Part shown: positions 26,360 to 34,943 of the stretch, in pieces
Position numbering within the stretch: the stretch's first letter is position 1
Layout of the letters: every line of letters starts with the position of its first letter
Source of the DNA: JAUIET01 sp039111475
Lineage (GTDB): Bacteria; Pseudomonadota; Gammaproteobacteria; Pseudomonadales; JAUIET01
Direction: 5' to 3'
Assembly (NCBI GenBank): GCA_039111475.1
Contig: JBCCIP010000027.1
Span: 17,918-81,917 of the forward strand
Length of the DNA stretch: 64,000 nt
The notes under the pieces: generated by a model
Told to the model about the DNA's origin: nothing
Database searches by the model: none
What the model saw: the letters and a program-made list of their open reading frames with translations, nothing else
Program-made: the position numbers and the translations under genes

Positions 26360-28602
26360 TGATGAAATACCTTGTAGATTTAGTGGATTGGGTTGATGCC
26401 AGGCTACCGGTTGTGCGTGCCTGGGATACGCACATGGGCAAATATTACGCCCCGAAGAATTTTAATTTTTGGTATTTCTTTGGCGTGTTGTCTCTGGTCG
26501 TTCTGGTTAACCAGCTGCTAACCGGCATTTGGCTGACCATGAGTTATGAGCCAAGCGCAGAGCGGGCATTTGCGTCTGTTGAATACATCATGCGTGATGT
26601 TGAGTACGGATGGCTGTTGCGTTACATGCACTCAACTGGCGCGTCTGCGTTTTTCGCGGTGGTATATCTGCATATGTTTCGTGGGTTGCTCTATGGCTCT
26701 TACCGTAAGCCGCGTGAGCTAATCTGGATTGTTGGCATGTTGATCTACTTCGCGTTGATGGCCGAAGGCTTCCTGGGTTACGTTTTGCCGTGGGGCAACA
26801 TGTCCTACTGGGGCGCTCAGGTAATTATCTCCTTGTTCGGCGCTATACCGGTGATAGGCGAAGGCCTGGTTGAGTGGATCAGAGGTGACTACCTGATTTC
26901 GGGCATTACACTGAACCGCTTTTTCGCACTGCATGTTGTGGCTTTGCCAATCATTCTGTTGCTGCTGGTTGTTGTGCATATTCTGGCGCTGCACGAGGTG
27001 GGCTCAAATAACCCTGATGGCGTCGAAATCAAGAAGCACAAAGACGAGAATGGCGTACCGCTTGATAGTGTGCCGTTTTTCCCGCACTACTTACCTGTAC
27101 ACGACTTGCAGGCGATTATCATCTTCCTGTTTGTGTTCTGCGCGATCATATTCTTCTTTCCGGAAATGGGTGGCTACTTTATTGAGCATGCTAATTTTGT
27201 TGAAGCTGATCCGCTGAAAACGCCGGAGCATATCGCTCCTGTCTGGTATTACACGCCGTTTTACTCAATGTTGCGCGCTGTTACCGTAGATTTGAGTACG
27301 GTGTTTAATGCGAAGTTTCTTGGTGCCATTGTAATGGCCGGAGCCATAGCGATTATGTTTGTGTTGCCCTGGTTGGATCGCTCGCCAGTCAGGTCAGTGC
27401 GCTATAAGGGGGCTATTCCAAGGTTTATGATTCTGCTGTTTGCGGCGTCATTTATTATCTTGGGTGTACTCGGTGTGAAAGCACCTTCAGAGTCTCGAAC
27501 GTTCATGGCGCAAGTAAATACTCTGGTGTATTTTGCGTTCTTCCTGCTGATGCCAATCTATACCAATCCGAACCCAACACGACCATTCCTGCGCATTATC
27601 GTTTGCGGCGGCTTTGGCTTGTTTATGCTCGGCTATGTTGTCAGCTACTGGAGTTCAATATGGGCTGACCCTGGCCACATGTTATTCGCTGCAATATATG
27701 CGACGGTACTGGGAATATTCTTCCTGATGATGCCGAGACTGGTGGCTAGGGATTATGTGAAGCCTGAACCTGAACGCATTACTATGGACGGCGGCATGGG
27801 CTTCTGGCGCGCCATGGGGGCATTCCTGCTGGTCGCCGTGCTTTCTTGGATACCTCTGAAAGCGGTAGGTGCTGAATCAGCCTTCGCTTGCGGCAGCATC
27901 CCCTGCGATGAGATCGATATAGATTTCAACGATAAGGCGTCTCTGCAAAATGGTGCGCGCTTATACATGAATTACTGCCTGGCTTGTCACTCGCTGCAGT
28001 ACAGTCGCTACGAACGCGTTGCGAATGATCTGGGTATTCCCGACGACATCATGATGAATAATTTGATATTTGATGGCAGCAAGATCGGCTCATTGATGGA
28101 AAACTCAATGCCTGTTGCAGCAGCAAAGAAATGGTTTGGCGCAGCACCGCCTGACCTGACTCTGATGTCTCGTGCAAAATCGCCGGAATGGTTATATACC
28201 TACCTCAAAAATTTCTATACCGATCCAAGTCGTCCGTACGGCGTGAACAATAGAGTGTTCAAAGACGTCGGTATGCCGCACGTATTGTTAGAGTTGCAGG
28301 GCGAGACACAATGCGGCCCAGGTCCTGTGCTGGCCGCTAATGGTGGTGTTAAAAGAGATATTCTGACCGGCGAAAACTTGTTGGCAGGCGAGTGCGGTCA
28401 GTTGAATGTCGTGGCGACAGGAGAGCTCGATGCCATTGAGTTCGATGCCGCAATGGCCGATTTGGTTGGCTTTATGGCGTATGTTGCAGAGCCCATGGTC
28501 CTTGAGCGTAAGCGTGTTGGCACTTACGTAATGTTATTCCTTGCTGTATTCCTGGTGTTTGCTTGGCTGCTAAACCGCGAATATTGGCGTGACGTACACT
28601 AG
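26359..28602 (+). CDS. petBC: Fused cytochrome b / cytochrome c1 of the bc1 complex
   Basis: A single 747-residue frame. Residues 1-402 are a complete cytochrome b with eight membrane helices and the four haem-ligand histidines in helices B and D; the Qo-site motif reads PVWY (295-298) instead of PEWY. Residues 403-465 hold two extra membrane segments. A third hydrophobic segment (484-505) looks like the signal/anchor of cytochrome c1. Cytochrome c1 follows with haem motif CLACH (540-544), the GMPHVL methionine-ligand region near 638, and a C-terminal anchor helix (about 720-738). The ATG at 26359 overlaps the petA stop (TGATG) with AGGAG 8 bases before. In Bradyrhizobium a similar fused precursor is cleaved after export; cleavage near ESAFA is likely here but not shown. 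Confidence 0.95.
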   Translation: MMKYLVDLVDWVDARLPVVRAWDTHMGKYYAPKNFNFWYFFGVLSLVVLVNQLLTGIWLTMSYEPSAERAFASVEYIMRDVEYGWLLRYMHSTGASAFFAVVYLHMFRGLLYGSYRKPRELIWIVGMLIYFALMAEGFLGYVLPWGNMSYWGAQVIISLFGAIPVIGEGLVEWIRGDYLISGITLNRFFALHVVALPIILLLLVVVHILALHEVGSNNPDGVEIKKHKDENGVPLDSVPFFPHYLPVHDLQAIIIFLFVFCAIIFFFPEMGGYFIEHANFVEADPLKTPEHIAPVWYYTPFYSMLRAVTVDLSTVFNAKFLGAIVMAGAIAIMFVLPWLDRSPVRSVRYKGAIPRFMILLFAASFIILGVLGVKAPSESRTFMAQVNTLVYFAFFLLMPIYTNPNPTRPFLRIIVCGGFGLFMLGYVVSYWSSIWADPGHMLFAAIYATVLGIFFLMMPRLVARDYVKPEPERITMDGGMGFWRAMGAFLLVAVLSWIPLKAVGAESAFACGSIPCDEIDIDFNDKASLQNGARLYMNYCLACHSLQYSRYERVANDLGIPDDIMMNNLIFDGSKIGSLMENSMPVAAAKKWFGAAPPDLTLMSRAKSPEWLYTYLKNFYTDPSRPYGVNNRVFKDVGMPHVLLELQGETQCGPGPVLAANGGVKRDILTGENLLAGECGQLNVVATGELDAIEFDAAMADLVGFMAYVAEPMVLERKRVGTYVMLFLAVFLVFAWLLNREYWRDVH

Positions 28603-28658
28603 ATAAGTGAGAGAGATCCCTCAATATGATAAGCGATAAAGGCGAACATGAGGTGAAC

Positions 28659-29291
28659 ATGGGTATCCTCGCGAAGAGGTCTTCCATGACCTTCTTCTCA
28701 GATGCTGTTAGTCATTACAGCCACCGGGTAAGAATTGTATTGGCCGAGAAGGGCGTGACGGTTGATGTGATCGAACTGACCAATAGCGAGCTTCCTGAAG
28801 ACATTGCGGCATTGAATCCATACAACACTCTTCCAACGCTGGTAGATCGAGAGCTGGTTCTGTATGAGCCCAACGTAATGATGGAATATCTGGATGAGCG
28901 TTTTCCACATCCACCTTTGTTGCCCGTGTATCCCGTGGCCCGTGGCGAGAGCCGCCAATTGATTTATAGAATTGAGCGTGACTGGAGCCGATTAGTTGAT
29001 GAAATAGAGTCAAATGGCCCAGCAGCTGATGCGTCCAGGAAGGAATTACGCGAGGGTTTGATAGCCATTGGTCCGATATTTGGAGAGAAGCCTTTCTTCA
29101 TGAGCGATGAATTTACGCTGATTGATTGTTGTATGGCGCCCATTTTATGGCGTTTAAATAGGCTAAAAATCGATATTCCTGAAACAAGGCAAACCAAACC
29201 GCTAAAACAATACATGAAAAGCCTGTTTGAGCGCGAGTCATTTCAGGCCAGCCTTTCGGAGCGTGAGAGGGAAATGCGCGACGCAAGCTGA
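28659..29291 (+). CDS. sspA: SspA, stringent starvation protein A
   Basis: A 210-residue glutathione-S-transferase-fold protein that binds RNA polymerase and modulates stationary-phase and virulence transcription. The family stretch SHRVRIVLAEKGV and PHPPLLPVYPVARGESR are present. I chose ATG at 28659, preceded by GAGGTG, because it gives the family N-terminus; an in-frame ATG at 28626 would add 11 residues. It follows the bc1 genes and precedes sspB, the conserved order in gamma- and betaproteobacteria. Confidence 0.95.
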   Translation: MGILAKRSSMTFFSDAVSHYSHRVRIVLAEKGVTVDVIELTNSELPEDIAALNPYNTLPTLVDRELVLYEPNVMMEYLDERFPHPPLLPVYPVARGESRQLIYRIERDWSRLVDEIESNGPAADASRKELREGLIAIGPIFGEKPFFMSDEFTLIDCCMAPILWRLNRLKIDIPETRQTKPLKQYMKSLFERESFQASLSEREREMRDAS

Positions 29292-29334
29292 TACAATGGG
29301 ACATGATGTATAGAATTAGAAGCGGGAGCCATTA

Positions 29335-29733
29335 ATGGCAATGACATCCAGCCGTCCCTACCTGATCAGAGCTTTATACGAGTGGATTTTAGACAATAAA
29401 TGCACACCGTATGTACTGGTAGATGCCAATTTTCAGGGTGTGGACGTGCCTCAACAATATGTTAAGGACGGTCAGATAGTACTCAATATCGCACCTACCG
29501 CGGTCGTTGATCTTGATATCAATAACGAACGAATGTGTTTTAACGCGCGCTTTTCAGGTGTTGCCACTGATGTGATGGTGCCGATTTCCGCTGCTCTGGG
29601 CATTTACGCCCGTGAGAACGGCCAAGGCATGCTGTTCGATCACGAACAACCTGCGAGCGAGCCCCCTCCACGGCGTGAAAGAGTTGACGACAAGGTCGTG
29701 CAACGCAGGTCGCATCTACGTTTGGTTAAGTAA
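29335..29733 (+). CDS. sspB: SspB, ClpXP adaptor for ssrA-tagged proteins
   Basis: A 132-residue adaptor that delivers ssrA-tagged peptides to ClpXP. The N-terminal substrate-binding domain (SRPYLIRALYEWILDN onward) covers about 110 residues. A flexible linker leads to the C-terminal ClpX-binding motif RRSHLRLVK, which is intact. It lies 43 bases after sspA and converges on dolP across 53 bases. Confidence 0.95.
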   Translation: MAMTSSRPYLIRALYEWILDNKCTPYVLVDANFQGVDVPQQYVKDGQIVLNIAPTAVVDLDINNERMCFNARFSGVATDVMVPISAALGIYARENGQGMLFDHEQPASEPPPRRERVDDKVVQRRSHLRLVK

Positions 29734-29786
29734 AAAGCCACACAACACAGTTAAGCGTAAGCTATGCGTTAGTGCATCGCCTGTTA

Positions 29787-30386
29787 TCAGTCGATGTACT
29801 CGAATATCCGAATAATTTTTTGCACGCCAAACGTACCTTTCACCACGTTGACCACCTCGTCGGCTTCATTGCGGGTTACCAGGCCCATGAGGTGAACCAC
29901 GCCGTTTTCTGTGACCACTTTGATTCTTCGTCCTTTCACTGTCCTTGACGCCAGTAGCTTGCTTTTGACCTTGGTAGTGAGCCAGGAATCATTTGAGCGT
30001 GCGGGCAATGATATTGGCCCGGCGATAGCCAGTTCGTTGTGTACTCTTTTTACGTTACGGATTTTTCCCGCGACTGAACCCGCCAAATCTCGCAACTCAG
30101 CTGACGGTACCTGACCAGCGAGCAAAACAACACCATTGTAGCTGGTCACACCAATGTGGGCTTGCTTGAGTTGCTCGTCAGCTTTTTTTAGATTGACTCT
30201 GGTTTTAGTTTCAATCAAGCCATCGTCGATAAAGCTGCCAAAGCTGCGTTTGCCATAATCTTCCTGAATTGGACCTGACCGAGTCGCTGAGATCAGCGAA
30301 CTGCAAGCGCCCAGTAATGACATCAGAACAACGATCGTAGTGGTGCGAAGTAGCAAGTTCCGCGTGGTACAGGCGTGGCTATTCAT
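29787..30386 (-). CDS. dolP: DolP (YraP)-type lipoprotein with two BON domains
   Basis: A 199-residue outer-membrane lipoprotein. The signal peptide ends in the lipobox LLGAC, making C28 the lipidated residue, and two BON domains follow (about 50-120 and 125-195). DolP supports outer-membrane integrity and the BAM complex in Escherichia coli. It is the last gene of the lpoA-yraN-diaA-dolP run, the same order as in Escherichia coli. Confidence 0.93.
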   Translation of the reverse strand: MNSHACTTRNLLLRTTTIVVLMSLLGACSSLISATRSGPIQEDYGKRSFGSFIDDGLIETKTRVNLKKADEQLKQAHIGVTSYNGVVLLAGQVPSAELRDLAGSVAGKIRNVKRVHNELAIAGPISLPARSNDSWLTTKVKSKLLASRTVKGRRIKVVTENGVVHLMGLVTRNEADEVVNVVKGTFGVQKIIRIFEYID

Positions 30387-30404
30387 ACAATGTCCGAATC
30401 ATGG

Positions 30405-31007
30405 TTAGGCGTTCTCCTGCTCCAGGGCGAAGAGATGATATTCAACGGATTCACATAGGCAATGAGTTAGTAAAAGCTCCGCTTCGGCAAGCCTGGCAAG
30501 GCTATTGGTGGGCACTCTTATCTCGATATCATCCGGGGTTAGTAGTGCAGACAGGTCGGTATCACTGCTGCCTGTTATGGCGACTACCTGTATTTCTCTA
30601 TCGTGACCGGCACTGACCGCACGCACACTTGCCGGGCTATCGCCGCCAGGTCCATAAATCAGTAAACAGTCGTTTTTGTTGCCAAGTGAACGGATCTGTC
30701 GAGCGTGTACTTCGTGCTGTGACACGCTATGCGCAACTGATTGACCAACGATGCTCGCTCCGGTCAAGGCCATGGTCGGAAGGCCAGGACGCTCACGTTG
30801 AAGACGATGAGCAAAAATCGCGGCGCAATACTCACTTATTGACGCTGTGGCTGAAGATCCGCAGCAAATAAGTTTCCCGTCGTTGAGAAAACTCTGAGTA
30901 ATTGCCTGCGCAGCGAGTTCTACTTCAGGCAATACCGAATCCAGGCCGCCCATTGTCATTTCGACATTGGCGGCAAGCGTTGCTTTTAGTCGATGCACAT
31001 CGGTCAT
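30405..31007 (-). CDS. diaA: DiaA-like SIS-domain protein (phosphoheptose isomerase family)
   Basis: A 200-residue SIS-domain protein with the conserved CCGSSATAS loop and a C-terminal LTHCLCESVEYHLF helix. By position between yraN and dolP it matches DiaA, which promotes DnaA assembly at oriC; the related enzyme GmhA cannot be excluded by sequence alone. ATG at 31007 aligns with the family start. An in-frame TTG at 31058, overlapping the yraN stop, would add 17 residues. Neither has a good ribosome-binding site. Confidence 0.85.
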   Translation of the reverse strand: MTDVHRLKATLAANVEMTMGGLDSVLPEVELAAQAITQSFLNDGKLICCGSSATASISEYCAAIFAHRLQRERPGLPTMALTGASIVGQSVAHSVSQHEVHARQIRSLGNKNDCLLIYGPGGDSPASVRAVSAGHDREIQVVAITGSSDTDLSALLTPDDIEIRVPTNSLARLAEAELLLTHCLCESVEYHLFALEQENA

Positions 31008-31054
31008 TTCATAAACGTTGATTAAGGCCGCTATTGCTTGTCCACTTTTGAGCT

Positions 31055-31447
31055 TCAAAAGGCATTTTTGATCCAGCGGAATTGATAGTCTTTGTGAGCC
31101 TGTTCGCCGGGTTTCATGCCAACCACGTCAAAGCGCACCGCGGTGTGCCGAAGCCTTCGGGCTTTGAGATAGTACAAAGCTGTTTTACGCAGCTTGTTCT
31201 GCTTTGCCGTCGTCACCGTAGAGGCCGCCGAACCATAACGTTCGCTTTTGCGGAATCTAACCTCAATGAAAACCAAGCAGCTTTTGTCTTGCATGATAAG
31301 GTCCAATTCGCCCAACTTGCAGCGAAAATTCTCCTCAACTCTCTTTAGGCCATGTTCTTGCAAAAAATGGGCGGCGGCCAGCTCCGCTTGGCCGCCAGTT
31401 GTTTGTGTGCTAGAGCCCCGTATCACTCTGAGTCTCACTTTCGTCAT
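31055..31447 (-). CDS. yraN: YraN, UPF0102 nuclease-like protein
   Basis: A small protein (130 aa from ATG 31447) of the UPF0102/YraN family, which has an endonuclease-like fold. The catalytic-type motif GELDLIMQD-(x)n-FIEVRFR is intact. No function has been settled for the family. The start is uncertain: the frame extends to an ATG at 31495 inside lpoA, but conservation begins near GGQAELAAAHFL, so 31447 or a later GTG is more likely. Even from 31447 it overlaps lpoA by 38 bases. Confidence 0.85.
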   Translation of the reverse strand: MTKVRLRVIRGSSTQTTGGQAELAAAHFLQEHGLKRVEENFRCKLGELDLIMQDKSCLVFIEVRFRKSERYGSAASTVTTAKQNKLRKTALYYLKARRLRHTAVRFDVVGMKPGEQAHKDYQFRWIKNAF

Positions 31448-33308
31448 TGCGATCATTTTGGATGATTGCAATTTTACGTGGTGTTCCAGCGACAAATTGC
31501 GCGAAGTCCAATTCGCGCTTTATGCGCATATTGTCAGCAAGAGACAAGCGTCCGGTCGCGCCGGAGTACGCGCTGTCTGGTGAACGCGATAGAAAGCCCA
31601 GTCGGATCGCAAGCCCAAAAGCATCCACCCCGAAAGCCTGCATTCGGGCGTAGGAACTTTTGCTGGGCAGTAACTCATTGATACGTTGTCTCAGATCGCT
31701 ATTGTGGCCAAGTAACCACGGCGTCTCCGTGAAGACAATACCGTTCAGGTCGCGGTCACGATGTCTTCTGACCAGGCCGGCAAAGACCTGCGAGGTGGAA
31801 TAGACCGGAACGTCGCCTGCGTAGTGAAAAGCGAGGATGGGCTTAAGAGAGCGGGCCTGTTCAGGTCTTGCGACCAGAAAGAACAGATCTATGTCTTTGC
31901 GACGACGGGGAATAAACTCCAGTTTTTCCTCCAAGACAACCTGGGCACGGTTTTTTCTTAATTCGCTTTTGTCGACTAATAGCGCTTGTTTGAGTAGCTC
32001 TGACAAATTGTCGCCCTTGTTGTAGCTGACTTCGTCGAGCACAATGGAGCCGTTTTCTAACCAGGGTTCTTTGAAAGAGTCGGCAACGCGCTGGCCCCAG
32101 GCGCCAGTGGGCCGAATTAGCAGCGCGCGCTGCGGCAAGTCACTCAGCAGCGTGGTGGCAATCTGATGTGCTTCATCACCCGCTGCCAGGCCGAATTGGA
32201 AGAATGCAGCTGGCTCCTCCGTATCGGAATCAGTGCTTTCTTCGGCATAGTTAAGGGCAAGCACTCTAGGCCCGTCTGGTGTGACGAGATGTCGCAAGGC
32301 GGCAATTTCAGGTTTACGCAGCGGTCCTACGATCATATCGGGTTTTTGCTGCAGCGCAGCTGCATATGCATCGCTAAAGCGCTGATAGGCGTTCGTATCG
32401 ATCAAATTGAGCTGCATTAGCCCGCCCGCTTGTTGACTGTCGTAGTAAGCAGCAAGAAAACCGTCTCTCACAGCAGCACCCGCGGTTGCCAAATTGCCGC
32501 TGGTTGGGAGCATCAAGGTAACACGCTGTGGAATGTCTTCATCCAGCGCCATAGTGCTGGCAAGTTCTATTGGCAGCGTCTTGGCTGCGGGGTGGGTCGA
32601 CCAGGCTGACTGCCAACGGCTGAGCTGGCGGCGCAACTCAAAGACATCGTCCTGGTTGGTCTGGTAGATGCTGACCAACGCCATCCAGCCGCGTAAGTCA
32701 CTGTCTGGATCCGCCAGAGCAGTTTGCTGTTGCTCGTCGCCAAGCGCATTCAAAACCATCCAAATGGCTTCGCGATTTTCTATCACGTCAAGCTCATCCA
32801 TCAATAATGGATCAATAGCAATCCGTTGCTTTGCGCTCGCCAATGTTTGGCCTTGCTGCAAAAGTGCCCACGCTCTTAACTGGCCTAACGCGGCCTGCTG
32901 TTCATTATTTGCCACCGTGGGATTGCTGGAATTCGGGATGCGCGAAAGCGCGTTAATTACGCCGGCTGCATCTCCGTCTTGTTTGGCAAACGTGGCCGTT
33001 AGAATGTGATATTGACTGGCTGAATTCGCTGTTAAACGGTTTGGCTTGACTTGGGAGAACACAGTTTTCGCTCTGAACCACTGTGAATTGTTGATCAGCA
33101 AGCTGACAGCCTGCATTGTCGACACGCTTGCATCGGGTTCTGTTTGCTGTGTCGCGCGCTGCAGCAGCTCAGCGATCTGTTGGTCAATGCTGATGGGCGC
33201 AGCAGTTGAGTCTGGCTTGCTGTACACTCCACTGTCTTGCAGGCCAGAACAAGCACTTAACAGTGCGCTTAATGTAATTACTGCGAGAACGAATTTATTC
33301 CGAACCAT
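31410..33308 (-). CDS. lpoA: LpoA, lipoprotein activator of PBP1A
   Basis: A 632-residue outer-membrane lipoprotein that reaches through the periplasm to activate the peptidoglycan synthase PBP1A. The lipobox LLSAC puts the lipid on C20. An N-terminal helical TPR-like domain (about 40-250) is followed by a domain with a periplasmic-binding-protein fold (about 260-600). I chose ATG at 33308, which has GAGGT 8 bases upstream; the frame stays open 44 codons further but without a signal peptide at its start. The start lies only 5 bases from the divergent rsmI ATG. Confidence 0.92.
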   Translation of the reverse strand: MVRNKFVLAVITLSALLSACSGLQDSGVYSKPDSTAAPISIDQQIAELLQRATQQTEPDASVSTMQAVSLLINNSQWFRAKTVFSQVKPNRLTANSASQYHILTATFAKQDGDAAGVINALSRIPNSSNPTVANNEQQAALGQLRAWALLQQGQTLASAKQRIAIDPLLMDELDVIENREAIWMVLNALGDEQQQTALADPDSDLRGWMALVSIYQTNQDDVFELRRQLSRWQSAWSTHPAAKTLPIELASTMALDEDIPQRVTLMLPTSGNLATAGAAVRDGFLAAYYDSQQAGGLMQLNLIDTNAYQRFSDAYAAALQQKPDMIVGPLRKPEIAALRHLVTPDGPRVLALNYAEESTDSDTEEPAAFFQFGLAAGDEAHQIATTLLSDLPQRALLIRPTGAWGQRVADSFKEPWLENGSIVLDEVSYNKGDNLSELLKQALLVDKSELRKNRAQVVLEEKLEFIPRRRKDIDLFFLVARPEQARSLKPILAFHYAGDVPVYSTSQVFAGLVRRHRDRDLNGIVFTETPWLLGHNSDLRQRINELLPSKSSYARMQAFGVDAFGLAIRLGFLSRSPDSAYSGATGRLSLADNMRIKRELDFAQFVAGTPRKIAIIQNDRNDESETQSDTGL

Positions 33309-33313
33309 CCTAT

Positions 33314-34210
33314 ATGACCTCAAATCACTCCAATGTCGAATCATCGGTGAGCGGATTGCGTACCGATGGCACTGTGTCCGTTTCGGGTACCTTATACGTT
33401 GTTGCCACGCCAATCGGGAATCTTGCCGATATGAGCTCACGGGCGCTCGATATTCTGCGGTCAGTTGCTCTGGTGGCAGCCGAAGATACCCGCCACAGTC
33501 AGCGACTATTTAATCACTTTGACATCCGTTGCGACTGCATACCGTACCATGAGCACAGCGAAGAAAAAACTGCGCAAAGAGTGATTAATGTGTTGCTTGA
33601 AGGCCAAGACGTTGCCTTGATCAGTGATGCCGGAACACCGTTGATTTCTGACCCGGGTTTTCGCCTGATTCGTCAATTGCAAGAAAGAGAAATTACGGTC
33701 TCACCGGTGCCTGGACCAAGCGCTTTGATTGCGGCGCTGTCAGTCAGTGGATTACCGACTGATTCATTCCTCTTTGCCGGCTTCTTGCCCGCCAAAAGTG
33801 GTACCAGGAAAAACCGCCTGCAGCAGCTTGTAAGCTACCCCCACACTTTGATTTTTTATGAGGCGCCACACAGGATATTGGGCTGTCTGCAGGACATGGC
33901 TGAGGTTCTGGGCCCTGAACGCTGCGCGGTGCTTGCCAGGGAGCTGACCAAGCGTTTTGAAACTGTTCGTAAAGCAATGCTCTCTGAGCTGGTCGAATGG
34001 GTGGCGAATGACAGCAATCAACAGCGTGGCGAATTGGTGATTCTGGTGGAAGGGGCTGGTTCGGATCCGGAAACTGGCGAGCTGCAGCAAATGCTTGCTG
34101 TGTTGCTGGCCGAATTACCTCTGAAGCAGGCGGTTAGTCTGGCGGCAAAAATAAGCGGCGTGAAGAAAAATGATGTGTATTCTCAAGCGCTTGCCATGCG
34201 CGAGCCGTGA
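33314..34210 (+). CDS. rsmI: 16S rRNA 2'-O-ribose C1402 methyltransferase
   Basis: RsmI (298 aa) is a SAM-dependent tetrapyrrole-methylase-fold enzyme that methylates C1402 of 16S rRNA. Family motifs TPIGNLADMSSRAL, AAEDTRHS and ISDAGTPLISDPG are intact. The ATG at 33314 has no ribosome-binding site and gives about 12 more residues than Escherichia coli before the conserved LYVVATPIG; a GTG near 33350 is an alternative. Divergence from lpoA, five bases away, is the standard arrangement but unusually tight. Confidence 0.95.
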   Translation: MTSNHSNVESSVSGLRTDGTVSVSGTLYVVATPIGNLADMSSRALDILRSVALVAAEDTRHSQRLFNHFDIRCDCIPYHEHSEEKTAQRVINVLLEGQDVALISDAGTPLISDPGFRLIRQLQEREITVSPVPGPSALIAALSVSGLPTDSFLFAGFLPAKSGTRKNRLQQLVSYPHTLIFYEAPHRILGCLQDMAEVLGPERCAVLARELTKRFETVRKAMLSELVEWVANDSNQQRGELVILVEGAGSDPETGELQQMLAVLLAELPLKQAVSLAAKISGVKKNDVYSQALAMREP

Positions 34211-34236
34211 CCTGAGTGGTGCTTTAAAGATTGCGC

Positions 34237-34265
34237 TTGTTAATTGCGCGCATCACAGGTACTGT
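34237..34265 (+). promoter_or_regulatory. Candidate promoter of rnpB
   Basis: TTGTTA at 34237-34242 and TACTGT at 34260-34265 are separated by 17 bases. Transcription would start at about 34272, which coincides with the 5' end of the RNase P RNA deduced independently from its P1 helix. The -10 box is weak (three of six). Confidence 0.5.
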
Positions 34266-34271
34266 GCCGCC

Positions 34272-34632
34272 GAGAGTTGACTGGGCAGTCGCTTTATTGC
34301 TCGATTGAGTTCGTGTGATGAGGAGGAAAGTCCGGGCTCCAAAGGGCAAGGTGCCAGGTAACCCCTGGGGGGCGTGAGCCTACGGCCAGTGCAGCAGAAA
34401 GATACCGCCAGATTGTGTAAGCAATTCGGTAAGGGTGAAATGGTGCGGTAAGAGCGCACCGCGCGTGTGGTAACACTACGCGGCATGGTAAACCCCACCT
34501 GGAGCAAGACCAAATAGGAACCCATACGCGCGGCCCGCGCGGGGTTCGGGTAGGTTGCTTGAGGCAAGTGGTGACGCTTGTCCCAGATGAATGACTGTCC
34601 TCGACAGAACCCGGCTTATAGGTCAGCTCTTT
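34272..34632 (+). ncRNA. rnpB: RNase P RNA (bacterial type A)
   Basis: The catalytic RNA of RNase P, which removes 5' leaders from tRNA precursors. The universally conserved GAGGAAAGTCCGGGCTCC segment is at about 34323-34340. The GGTAAGGGTGAAA and GGTGCGGTAAGAGCGCACC segments lie in the middle. AGATGAATGACTGTCC and ACAGAACCCGGCTTA close the 3' part. The 5' GAGAGTTGACT pairs with 3' GGTCAGCTCT to form helix P1, which sets the ends to within a few bases. Order and spacing match the Escherichia coli type A RNA. Confidence 0.97.
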
Positions 34633-34640
34633 GTTTTTTT

Positions 34641-34675
34641 GTTTAAATAAATAGGCTCCTGCCTATTTATTAAAC
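34641..34675. terminator. AT-rich hairpin after rnpB, probable terminator
   Basis: GTTTAAATAAATAGGC at 34641-34656 pairs with GCCTATTTATTAAAC at 34661-34675 with one bulged base and a TCCT loop. A run of T (34634-34640) comes before the stem rather than after it on the plus strand. It directly follows the rnpB 3' end and may serve as terminator or as 3' processing structure. Confidence 0.5.
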
Positions 34676-34689
34676 CGCAAATCGAAAAT

Positions 34690-34935
34690 GTGATACCCAA
34701 AGCACTCGCTTCGCTTAAGGAGCAAGCTTTTTCCGCTTTGCTCACACTTTACGATGTAAAGCGCAGGCGCATCCTCGCAGCTGTCAACCGGGAGACTTTG
34801 GCGGCGTCAGCGGTGGCTCTCAGCTCTGCACTGGCGGCGTTTTTATGTCTTTACATCACGGCCCATAGCCAGACTCCATTCATTTCAGTTCATTGGGCGA
34901 AACAGCTTGACGGCAGAGCTGTGAATTTTTTATAG
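34690..34935 (+). CDS. Doubtful small ORF, possible single-pass membrane peptide
   Basis: An 81-codon frame from GTG to TAG. The translation has a basic stretch (VKRRRILAAVNRE) before one hydrophobic segment (about residues 39-58), as in a small inner-membrane protein. I do not recognise it. No ribosome-binding site precedes the GTG and its position in the mraZ leader makes chance equally likely. Confidence 0.25.
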   Translation: MIPKALASLKEQAFSALLTLYDVKRRRILAAVNRETLAASAVALSSALAAFLCLYITAHSQTPFISVHWAKQLDGRAVNFL

Positions 34936-34943
34936 TTCCTGTG

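Noticed and set aside
26719..26994. Gln/Asn/His-rich minus-strand frame in cytochrome b
   Set aside because: The composition comes from the reverse complement of hydrophobic codons; a shadow frame.
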